DNA of 13,068 nt, taken from contig DJWC01000088.1 in assembly GCA_002441445.1 (NCBI GenBank), forward strand, positions 4,265 to 17,332. The letters run 5' to 3'. Under the pieces are notes generated by a model that did not search any database, was not told the DNA's origin, and worked only from the letters and a program-made list of their open reading frames with translations. Every line of letters starts with the position of its first letter. Position 1 is the stretch's first letter. Made by a program: the position numbers and the translations under genes. This DNA comes from Pusillimonas sp. UBA6240. GTDB taxonomy: Bacteria > Pseudomonadota > Gammaproteobacteria > Burkholderiales > Burkholderiaceae_B. Shown here piece after piece: positions 1-5,400 of this stretch.

Positions 1-134
1 TGCCGCTGATGACGCGCTTCGGCATACCCGGCACGGCCCGCGCCTCGCTGGCCTTGTACAACACGGAAGAAGACGTGGCCGCCCTGGCCGCGGCGCTGCG
101 CAAGGCGCAGAAACTATTCGGGGTCGGCCGCTGA
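1..134 (+). CDS. sufS: Cysteine desulfurase SufS, C-terminal fragment (5' end outside window)
   Basis: Only the last 43 codons are present, read from position 3 to a TGA at 132-134. The fragment has the signature of the SufS C-terminus: a P-L-M start, then an A-R-A-S-L-A-L-Y-N-T segment that matches the conserved RASLAxYN stretch of SufS, followed by a terminal helix (EEDVAALAAALRKAQKLFG). SufS is a cytosolic PLP enzyme that removes sulfur from L-cysteine and hands the persulfide to a scaffold or transfer protein. The stop overlaps the start of the next gene, sufU, by one base (TGATG), so the two are translationally coupled. The PLP lysine and active-site Cys lie outside the window. Identity as SufS rather than IscS or CsdA rests on the tail motif and on the sufU-sufT neighbours. 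Confidence 0.88.
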   Translation, partial: PLMTRFGIPGTARASLALYNTEEDVAALAAALRKAQKLFGVGR

Positions 135-589
135 TGAACGATCAACACAGTGATCTGCGCGAACTCTATCAGGAAGTGATCTTCGATCACAATCGCAATC
201 CGCGCAATTTTCACGCCATGCCGGACGCCAGCCATGTCGCCAAGGGGCACAACCCCTTGTGCGGCGACCAGTTGATGGTATATGCGAAGGTCGAGGACGG
301 CATCGTTCAGGACGTCAGCTTCGTCGGACATGGCTGCGCCATTTCCACGGCCTCGGCCTCGCTGATGACGGAGGCGGTCAGAGGCATGCCGATCGCCGAA
401 GTCGAGGCGCTGTTCAACGACATGCACGCCATGCTCACCGAGGCGCAGCCGGAAGCCCGGGATTTCGGCAAGCTGGAAGTGCTGTCGGGCGTGCGCGAAT
501 TTCCCGCACGCGTCAAGTGCGCCACGCTGGCCTGGCATACCCTGCACAATGCCATCACCCAGGCCAGGGATACGGCTCGCACGGAATAA
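134..589 (+). CDS. sufU: SufU-type iron-sulfur cluster assembly / sulfur-transfer protein
   Basis: A 151-residue NifU-N-fold protein. It carries the three family cysteines in context: N-P-L-C-G-D (Cys43, with Asp45), G-H-G-C-A-I-S (Cys68) and V-K-C-A-T-L-A-W (Cys128). The long insert between the second and third cysteines is typical of SufU rather than IscU. In characterised SufU proteins these Cys and the Asp bind zinc, and the protein accepts persulfide sulfur from SufS. The direct upstream partner here is sufS, with a one-base stop/start overlap, which fits the SufS-SufU pair. sufT follows 11 bases downstream. The start ATG at 134 is fixed by this coupling. Length is normal for the family and nothing looks broken. 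Confidence 0.93.
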   Translation: MNDQHSDLRELYQEVIFDHNRNPRNFHAMPDASHVAKGHNPLCGDQLMVYAKVEDGIVQDVSFVGHGCAISTASASLMTEAVRGMPIAEVEALFNDMHAMLTEAQPEARDFGKLEVLSGVREFPARVKCATLAWHTLHNAITQARDTARTE

Positions 590-600
590 GAGGTTTTGCC

Positions 601-1155
601 ATGAGTTATACGCGCAATGATGTGATAGTCAGCCGGGATTGCCCGGCCGTCACCGTTCCTTACGGCTCGCCCGTCACGATCGAGAAAGGCTGCGAAGCCA
701 CCATTACCCAGCAATTGGGCGGCAGCTACACCGTGATGGTGGAAGGCAATCTCTACCGGGTGGAAGGCGTGGACGGCGATGCGCTGGGCTTCGAGCCCAC
801 GGAGGCCATGCAGCACGAGCACGACGGCCCGGTTACCGCGCAATCGGTGGAAGATGCGGCGTGGAGCCTGCTTTCCACCTGCTACGACCCGGAAATACCA
901 GTGGACATCGTCAACCTCGGCCTGGTCTATAGCTGCAAAATCATACCGCTCGCCGACGACCGCTTCCGCATCGAAGTCCAGATGACTCTGACCGCCCCCG
1001 GCTGCGGCATGGGCACCATGATCGCCGACGAGGCGCGCAACAAGCTGCTGTCCATCCAGGGTGTGGACGAGGTCACGGTAGATTTGGTGTGGGACCCGCC
1101 ATGGGGCCGGGAAATGATCAGCGAGGCGGCTCGCCTGCAAATGGGCCTGCTGTAA
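601..1155 (+). CDS. sufT: Fe-S cluster assembly protein SufT (DUF59/MIP18 family)
   Basis: A 184-residue protein with an N-terminal portion of about 75 residues and a C-terminal DUF59/MIP18 domain (about residues 85-165). The domain shows D-P-E-I-P-V-D-I-V-N-L-G-L-V-Y, followed by the T-A-P-G-C-G-M motif holding the conserved Cys, and ends with V-W-D-P-P-W. SufT proteins are cytosolic maturation factors that help load Fe-S clusters onto client enzymes. An AAGAGG ribosome-binding site sits upstream of the ATG, 11 bases after the sufU stop, so it belongs to the suf operon. It is the last gene of that operon here: the next gene is convergent, and a 9-bp hairpin overlaps the stop codon. The longer reading frame starting at 259 in another phase is only an open extension through sufU. 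Confidence 0.92.
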   Translation: MSYTRNDVIVSRDCPAVTVPYGSPVTIEKGCEATITQQLGGSYTVMVEGNLYRVEGVDGDALGFEPTEAMQHEHDGPVTAQSVEDAAWSLLSTCYDPEIPVDIVNLGLVYSCKIIPLADDRFRIEVQMTLTAPGCGMGTMIADEARNKLLSIQGVDEVTVDLVWDPPWGREMISEAARLQMGLL

Positions 1156-1163
1156 GCAGGCCC
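1143..1163. terminator. Hairpin between convergent sufT and the regulator gene
   Basis: GGGCCTGCT (1143-1151) and AGCAGGCCC (1155-1163) form a perfect 9-bp stem with a 3-base loop that includes part of the sufT TAA. A second, imperfect GC-rich pairing (GCAGGCCCC with GGGCCCGCTGC) lies just to the right. No clear T-run follows on either strand, so intrinsic termination is not certain. Position between two convergent genes only 22 bases apart suggests a bidirectional end-of-transcript structure. Confidence 0.45.
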
Positions 1164-1177
1164 CGATGGGCCCGCTG

Positions 1178-1954
1178 CTAGCCTGGCGGGGCCATGCCCA
1201 CGGCGCGCTCGGGTTCGCGCCCGGGTATGTGGCGCGGCGCGCCGCCCACCGACGGCCAGCCCAGCGTGGCGCTGCGCGAAAAGGCCTCGTATACGGCGGC
1301 ATTGCGATTGTGGACGTCCAGGCGCTGGTACAGCGTTTCGGTGTGGGCCTTGGCCGTGGCTACGGAAATGTTCAGGTAGCGGCCCACTGTTTTCATGGGA
1401 TAGCCGCGGGCCAGCAGGACCAGCACCTCGTACTGGCGCGGCGTCAGCCCCAGCATCTCGCATTCCGGATTGGCGTTGTTTCCATTGGCCGCCTTGGCCT
1501 TGCGCATGCTTTCCGGCGGCCATTTGACGGGCTCGAAATGGGCCAGCAGGGATTGCTGCGTGGCGTCCATATTGGGTCTCATGGGGAAGCATGTGCCGCC
1601 CGCCAGTATCAGTCGCACCGATGCCTGCAGGACTTCGGGCGGCGCATTTTTGGGCACATACCCCGCCACGGAAGCGGGCAGGCCTTGCACCGTATGCGGC
1701 ATGTCGCTGCTTTCGGAAAGCAGCAGCATCGCCCGGGGCGAATAGATGCGTTCGACGGCGGAGGTGAATTTATGAATGTCTTCGAACGAGGAAACGGACA
1801 GCAGGACCAGATCGCATTCGGTGGCCGACGGTTCACGGGCGAAAATGGAGTAGTCTTCCCCGTGGACTTCGCACGAGGAGCTGACGTCGGCCAAAAGTTG
1901 AAGAATGCCTAGTCTCAGGAGCGTATGGGGCTCGATAACTATGATGGTAGCCAT
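1178..1954 (-). CDS. LuxR/NarL-family transcriptional regulator with degenerate receiver domain (CsgD-like)
   Basis: A 258-residue protein with an N-terminal receiver-like domain (about 1-120), a linker rich in Asn and Ala (150-166), and a LuxR-type helix-turn-helix (about 168-222; LTPRQYEVL, then A-K-A-H-T-E-T-L-Y-Q-R-L). The receiver is not canonical. The usual acidic pair reads Glu8-Pro9, and the phospho-acceptor position after D-L-V-L-L is Ser53, although Lys102 is kept in a G-Y-V-P-K context. Canonical phosphorylation is therefore unlikely. About 35 residues follow the HTH, rich in Pro, Gly and Arg and unusual for this family. A GGGAAG element precedes the ATG at 1954. The gene lies directly downstream of the curli cluster on the same strand, the place and type expected for a CsgD-like matrix regulator. 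That role is inferred from context, and direct orthology to CsgD is not established. Confidence 0.82.
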   Translation of the reverse strand: MATIIVIEPHTLLRLGILQLLADVSSSCEVHGEDYSIFAREPSATECDLVLLSVSSFEDIHKFTSAVERIYSPRAMLLLSESSDMPHTVQGLPASVAGYVPKNAPPEVLQASVRLILAGGTCFPMRPNMDATQQSLLAHFEPVKWPPESMRKAKAANGNNANPECEMLGLTPRQYEVLVLLARGYPMKTVGRYLNISVATAKAHTETLYQRLDVHNRNAAVYEAFSRSATLGWPSVGGAPRHIPGREPERAVGMAPPG

Positions 1955-2241
1955 GCTTGTTCTTCCCTGTTTTTATGTTCGCTTGAACACGAGCGTTGGA
2001 AGAGCCGAAAGAACCGGGCGATAGCTGTCTGAGATGTGTTTCGTGGAGTCTGGCAGACAACTTTGGTACGCGCCGCAGTATTATTCAGCCCCCCGTCGTC
2101 GCGCTATGGCGACACATGTATTTTCACTACTATACGTGAAAGGAGTATTAAAACTCACGTCCTATAATGCAAGTAAATGTTTACCTTAGTAAATTAGTAT
2201 AAACCATTGCTACTTAAGGTAATTTAAATCCAATACCGTTA
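1955..2241 (-). promoter_or_regulatory. AT-rich promoter/leader region of the CsgD-like regulator
   Basis: This 287-base gap holds no convincing gene. Its right half (about 2110-2240) is strikingly AT-rich against the GC-rich surroundings. On the - strand a good -10-like box TATACT lies at 2196-2201 (TTTATACTAAT) with no clear -35, which would leave a leader of roughly 230 bases. Several dyads are visible: TTACCTTAGTA (2181-2191) with TACTTAAGGTAA (2211-2222), flanking the -10 box; GTAAA-TG-TTTAC (2173-2184); and TTTCAC (2122-2127) with GTGAAA (2136-2141). TTAGTA also recurs at 2186-2191 and 2194-2199, and inverted as TTACTAA at 2239-2245. These look like operator sites and a long untranslated leader, but no specific regulator can be named. 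Confidence 0.5.
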
Positions 2242-2550
2242 CTAATCGGGGCACGCAAAGTGGTAATTGCGGTCGTCGGAGCCATGTTCCGACAGTATCA
2301 GGTCGATATTGCAGTCATCCGCCGGTCCGTAATTAAAGGACATCCGTCCCAAGGCGGCAGGCACTCCGGCCTGTGCTTCCACCACGCCCCCCTGGCTCAG
2401 CATCGAGCGGCCGGCGGGGCCCCTGCGTACCGCGCGCACCTGGTAGTGCAGCGTCTTGTCCTGCGATGTCCTGACATACGGAATGATGATGCCAGGCGGG
2501 GTGTGCGCCGCCGTTTCCAGCCACACCTGTATGTTTGTATCTGCGTTCAT
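2242..2550 (-). CDS. CsgC/CsgH-type curli assembly chaperone, without signal peptide
   Basis: A 102-residue small beta-rich protein. It aligns by eye along its whole length with the mature part of CsgC/CsgH: an opening strand (I7-Q-V-W), I-I-I-P (21-24), then V-R-R-G-P-A-G-R-S (41-49) and Q53-G matching the REGSSGQS segment of E. coli CsgC, and a late D-L-I-L-S-E-H-G strand and turn. CsgC and CsgH are periplasmic and keep curlin from polymerising too early. The CsgC CxC pair is absent, with T33-L-H at that place; the only cysteines are Cys80 and Cys100. AAGGA lies 7 bases before the ATG at 2550. Upstream in frame there is no hydrophobic stretch before a stop, so no export signal can be added. 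It follows the curlin gene by 141 bases. Sequence similarity is modest; gene order supports the call. Confidence 0.72.
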   Translation of the reverse strand: MNADTNIQVWLETAAHTPPGIIIPYVRTSQDKTLHYQVRAVRRGPAGRSMLSQGGVVEAQAGVPAALGRMSFNYGPADDCNIDLILSEHGSDDRNYHFACPD

Positions 2551-2636
2551 TGTCGTCCTTCGATGATGCTTCGGGCTGGCGCAACCGCCTTGCGGCTGCC
2601 GCGCCTGGCCTTTGTTGCAACTTCACACCCCGCGGG

Positions 2637-2671
2637 GCGCTTACGGGCCGCGCCAGGCCACCCGTAAGCGC
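2637..2671 (-). other. Stem-loop between curlin gene and CsgC/H-like gene
   Basis: GCGCTTACGGG (2637-2647) and CCCGTAAGCGC (2661-2671) form a perfect 11-bp stem with a 13-base loop, beginning 20 bases after the curlin stop. A further palindrome, CCCCGCGGGG, adjoins it at 2628-2637. No T-run follows in the direction of transcription, so it resembles a 3' stabilising or attenuating structure rather than a full intrinsic terminator. Such a structure would favour abundant curlin message over the downstream chaperone message. Confidence 0.6.
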
Positions 2672-2691
2672 TATGCGGGAAGGCCTGCGTG

Positions 2692-3417
2692 TCAGCGTTG
2701 ATTCACGTAGGCATCGTTTCGATAGCCGACCTGAGTAACGTTGGCCACATAGCCATACCCCTTTTGCAGCACGACTGCATCGTTGCCCATGCCGCTTTGC
2801 GAGACATAAGCCTGCAGGTTGGCGCCGTCCTGCTTGATGTAGCCGTCGTTGAACGAGCCGGTCTGTTGCAGGCGCGCAACCAGGCCGGCGCCACTGCCCT
2901 CTTGTTCTATGCCGCCCTTGTTTTTGTAGCCGCCCTGGGTGATGCCGGCGTCCACGTTGGTGCCGGCCTGGGTGATCCATGCCGAGTTGCCCCAACCCCA
3001 GTTCTGGCTGATGCTGGCTTGCTGATTGCTGCCGTCCACCAGGTGGTAGTCGCCGCGCCAGCCATATCGCTGCCACGATCCGTCTTGATTTATCGTGGCG
3101 TCGCCGCCGCTGGCCGCCTGGTAGATGCTCGCGTTGGAGTTCTTGACATTGTTCTGGTTGATCACGCCGTCATTGAAGTTGCCGAACGACGTGATGGCAG
3201 CCGTCACATTGCTGTTGTCTCCTTGGTCGACATAGGCGTCGTTGTAGTCTCCCCATGACGTAATGGTGGCAGTGGCGTTGGAGTTGTCCACCTGCTGAAT
3301 GACAGCATCGTTGCCGTTGCCGTTCTGGTTGACGTTGGCGGTGTTGGCCGCCATCGCTGCGGTTGCGCCGTAGGCCAGGGTGATGCCCAAGGCAATCGCG
3401 GATAGTTTGATGCTCAT
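2692..3417 (-). CDS. Curlin: curli major subunit-like amyloid protein with about nine repeats
   Basis: A 241-residue secreted amyloid subunit. A signal peptide (1-23, ending A-M-A) is followed by about nine curlin repeats, roughly at 24-45, 46-68, 69-93, 94-113, 130-152, 153-178, 179-198, 199-222 and 223-241. They follow the S-x5-Q-x-G-x4-N-x5-Q pattern, with the first Gln replaced by Ser in repeats 2 and 3. E. coli CsgA and CsgB have five repeats each, so this protein is nearly double. Repeats 4 and 5 are separated by an extra aromatic, charged segment (114-129) containing Arg121-Gly122-Asp123. The last repeat reads A-N-V-T-Q-V-G-Y, like CsgA repeat 5, but ends in Arg as CsgB does. The start is the ATG at 3417, because GAGGAGA sits 6 bases upstream; an in-frame TTG at 3432 lies across that site. 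Subunit and nucleator roles cannot be separated from sequence. Confidence 0.9.
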   Translation of the reverse strand: MSIKLSAIALGITLAYGATAAMAANTANVNQNGNGNDAVIQQVDNSNATATITSWGDYNDAYVDQGDNSNVTAAITSFGNFNDGVINQNNVKNSNASIYQAASGGDATINQDGSWQRYGWRGDYHLVDGSNQQASISQNWGWGNSAWITQAGTNVDAGITQGGYKNKGGIEQEGSGAGLVARLQQTGSFNDGYIKQDGANLQAYVSQSGMGNDAVVLQKGYGYVANVTQVGYRNDAYVNQR

Positions 3418-3423
3418 TGCGTT

Positions 3424-3430
3424 TCTCCTC
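3424..3430 (-). promoter_or_regulatory. Ribosome-binding site that fixes the curlin start
   Basis: On the - strand this reads GAGGAGA, 6 bases before the ATG at 3417. It is one of the strongest Shine-Dalgarno sequences in the window, which fits a highly expressed subunit. It rules out the upstream in-frame TTG at 3432, whose codon would overlap the site. Confidence 0.85.
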
Positions 3431-3436
3431 AAAATA

Positions 3437-3471
3437 AAGACCTGGGTCTACAGGCGGGGCCCGGCGGTCTT
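3437..3471 (-). other. Possible hairpin with U-rich tail between csgG and the curlin gene
   Basis: Read on the - strand, AAGACC (3471-3466) pairs with GGTCTT (3442-3437) around a GC-rich loop and is followed at once by TTTATTTT, then the curlin ribosome-binding site. A second AGACC copy (3449-3445) can pair with the same GGTCT, so two folds compete. It may be a leaky terminator/attenuator or a leader structure in front of the curlin message. Confidence 0.35.
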
Positions 3472-3502
3472 CATACCGGGTCGCCAAAAAAGCGGTCTAT
3501 GG

Positions 3503-4462
3503 TCAATGGCCCGTGGGCGCCGGCTGGGCCTCGGCCGCCGGGGCGACCGATTCGGGCGTTTCCATCGGCATTTGCATACTGCTCGCCGCGTAGGTGTTGC
3601 CCTCTTGCAGGTAAGTCTGGATGATGGGTGAATTCCAGTCGCTCTCCTTGCTCAGGGACCAGCTCTTGTCCTTCAGGCCCTGCACCGTCAAATGAATGAC
3701 GGCCGCCTCAATGGCCTCCTTGACGCATAGCTGGGTCGGTTCGTTGTTGGTCACGCCGGCCTCGATTTCCAGCAAATCCTTGAAATTGACGAACTTGTAG
3801 ACGCTGGGGCGCACCTCATACGAAAAAATGGTCTTGGTGGTCGATACCGTCTGCAGTACGCGGCCGGTCCGTATGTCCACGCTGCGCAAACCCACGGTGA
3901 CCTGATCCATACGGTATTGCGTCGACGCGCCCACGCCCAGGAAGCGCGCGCCCAGCCCGCCGGTGCGCACATTGCTTTCATAGGCGACGATGCCGCCGTC
4001 TATCAGGATGGAAGCGGGGACCAGCGCGGGTATGTGGATGGCGGGGGCTTTGTCGCCCTGGGAGCCGTCCAGCGCGCGCACGATCCGGCGCTCGGTCAGC
4101 AGCTCCTGCAGGCTCTCTCTTTCCACGGGGGTGAACCAGCCCGAGTCCTTCAGCGCCTTGACCAGCATGGACGCCGCTCCCTGGGTGACCGAAGTCGAAA
4201 AAGAGCTGTCCGGCGCCGGCTTGTATTGTCCGGTCTGATCGCGGAAGCCGTACACGGCCACGACGATCTTGCCCTTGGGCGCCGGCAGCCGCAGCAGATC
4301 GCGCGTCGACGGCGTGGCCGGCGTCAAATGGGCGGGCGTGGCAACCTCGGCCGGCTTGTGCGGCACGGCGCAGGCGCCCAGCACCGTGCACATCGCGGCG
4401 CCCAGGGCCAGCTTCATGCCGCGCGCGGCCCGGCCCCGAGGTTCGTGGCGCAGGGCGTTCAT
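3503..4462 (-). CDS. csgG: Curli secretion channel lipoprotein CsgG
   Basis: A 319-residue outer-membrane lipoprotein, the nonameric pore that exports curlin. A signal sequence ends in lipobox L28-G-A-C31. The body matches CsgG throughout: L-P-A-P-K-G-K-I-V-V-A-V-Y, then D-Q-T-G-Q, A-L-K-D-S-G-W-F, E-S-N-V-R-T-G-G-L-G-A-R and S-Y-E-V-R. In the constriction loop the E. coli residues Phe48, Tyr51, Asn55 and Phe56 (mature numbering) correspond here to Tyr, Ala, Ser and Phe, so the eyelet lacks the Tyr and Asn. The protein is longer than E. coli CsgG (277 residues), through an N-terminal extension before the lipobox and a Pro/Ala-rich tail. Its ATG overlaps the csgF stop by four bases (ATGA), so expression is coupled. 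The curlin gene follows after 85 bases. Confidence 0.95.
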   Translation of the reverse strand: MNALRHEPRGRAARGMKLALGAAMCTVLGACAVPHKPAEVATPAHLTPATPSTRDLLRLPAPKGKIVVAVYGFRDQTGQYKPAPDSSFSTSVTQGAASMLVKALKDSGWFTPVERESLQELLTERRIVRALDGSQGDKAPAIHIPALVPASILIDGGIVAYESNVRTGGLGARFLGVGASTQYRMDQVTVGLRSVDIRTGRVLQTVSTTKTIFSYEVRPSVYKFVNFKDLLEIEAGVTNNEPTQLCVKEAIEAAVIHLTVQGLKDKSWSLSKESDWNSPIIQTYLQEGNTYAASSMQMPMETPESVAPAAEAQPAPTGH

Positions 4463-4905
4463 TTGCCCACCTGGAAGGTAGTGATGCCGCCGGTCAGCTT
4501 GTCGGTCGTGGTGATGGACAGGTAGCCATTGCCCAGATCGACGATGTTGATCATGAAGCTGTCCGTCTCCAGGTTGCCGGGCACGAACTGGCCGTCGGCG
4601 TTGACGATCTTGGAACTGGCGGCGGTGGCCAGGCGGCTGATGATGGAACGCTCCAGCGTTTCATTGAACTGCTGCAGGGGAGATTTTTCCTCGATGCCCA
4701 GATTGGCATTGTCCAGGTCCGGATCGGTGTGGCGGTTGGTGGCCAGCGCCGAATTCAGCAGAACGGATCCGTTCAAGGGGTTGCCGCCGAAAGACGGGTT
4801 GAAGGGGTAATACACCAGCTCGGTGGCCCCGGCCGGGCCGGCCAGCGCGCACGCCGCCGCCAGAAGGGCGCAGGGCAGGTATCGGTTGTGTCTTGGGGTG
4901 TTCAT
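4459..4905 (-). CDS. csgF: Curli assembly factor CsgF
   Basis: A 148-residue secreted protein. A signal peptide ends at A-G-A, followed by the family's N-terminal signature N-P-S-F-G-G-N-P-L-N-G-S, then L-L-N-S-A-L-A-T-N. This is the segment that in E. coli inserts into the CsgG pore and forms a second constriction. A helical middle (about 70-100) and a C-terminal part with T-T-T-D-K-L-T-G-G follow. CsgF couples secretion to surface nucleation of the fibre. Two starts are plausible. The ATG at 4920 directly follows the csgE stop, with GAGGAG six bases before it. The ATG at 4905, chosen here, has AAAGGAG five bases before it and gives a more usual signal peptide. The gene overlaps csgG by four bases. 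Confidence 0.93.
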   Translation of the reverse strand: MNTPRHNRYLPCALLAAACALAGPAGATELVYYPFNPSFGGNPLNGSVLLNSALATNRHTDPDLDNANLGIEEKSPLQQFNETLERSIISRLATAASSKIVNADGQFVPGNLETDSFMINIVDLGNGYLSITTTDKLTGGITTFQVGK

Positions 4906-4920
4906 CTTCGCTCCTTTCAT

Positions 4921-5400
4921 TTACATCTCCTCGGGCCCCAGGTCTGGACTGCGGACCATGATGCGTTCAACTTCACTCTCAGCAATGTTTTGATAGACCA
5001 TCTCGACCGCCATGGCGCTGATCTTCTTCGTCGCGGCCCGCGCGGGCGGCAGGAAGGTATGGAACATGCGCTTTTGTCGGAACTGCACCCAGATCTCGCT
5101 GCCGAAGCGGGCCGAGGGGCGCTCGTGTACGGAAATCGTGAATTTGCTGCTGATGTCTTTCTCGCGCCAAAAGGCGGAGAAATATTGGTAGAAGTCGTCC
5201 CCCAGGACGGTGACCGTACGGTTTACGACGACACCGCCCAGCGGGTCGTCGAATACGCTTTTGCCGCCTGCGCGCTGCTCCGCCGTCTCGATCTTGCTCT
5301 TGGGCAGGCTGTCCTTTGCCAGGGGCAGGTCTTGACCCAGGGCGGCGCTGCAAGGCGCAGCGATGGAAAAGCAAGCCAGCAATACAGCGGAACGGCGCAT
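4921..5400 (-). CDS. csgE: Curli assembly/transport adaptor CsgE
   Basis: A 159-residue periplasmic protein with a signal peptide (about 1-22, ending near A-L-G-Q). The CsgE core follows: V-N-R-T-V-T-V-L-G-D-D-F-Y, then an F-S-A-F-W segment, then the hallmark E-R-P-S-A-R-F-G-S, and F-H-T-F-L-P-P. CsgE caps the periplasmic side of CsgG and delivers curlin to it. The E. coli protein is 129 residues; the extra length here is mostly a polar linker of about 30 residues between signal peptide and core. GGGAG lies six bases before the ATG. It is the first gene of the csg unit, so the promoter should lie in the 222-base region upstream. Its stop codon abuts a potential csgF start. Confidence 0.93.
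   Translation of the reverse strand: MRRSAVLLACFSIAAPCSAALGQDLPLAKDSLPKSKIETAEQRAGGKSVFDDPLGGVVVNRTVTVLGDDFYQYFSAFWREKDISSKFTISVHERPSARFGSEIWVQFRQKRMFHTFLPPARAATKKISAMAVEMVYQNIAESEVERIMVRSPDLGPEEM

Noticed and set aside
307..1302. A 331-codon frame on the - strand opposite sufU/sufT
   Set aside because: It overlaps two genuine Suf genes and the end of the regulator gene, and shows no domain or ribosome-binding site.
1833..2060. A 75-codon - strand frame upstream of and overlapping the regulator start
   Set aside because: It has a TTG start without a ribosome-binding site, no recognisable features, and overlaps the regulator's coding region in another phase.
2689..3258. A 189-codon hydrophobic frame on the + strand opposite the curlin gene
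   Set aside because: Antisense of Asn/Gln-rich repeats with codon bias yields Val/Leu/Ala-rich text. The repeated pattern mirrors the curlin repeats, so it is a shadow.
2692..3432. A curlin start at TTG 3432
   Set aside because: The TTG overlaps the GAGGAGA ribosome-binding site that serves the ATG at 3417.
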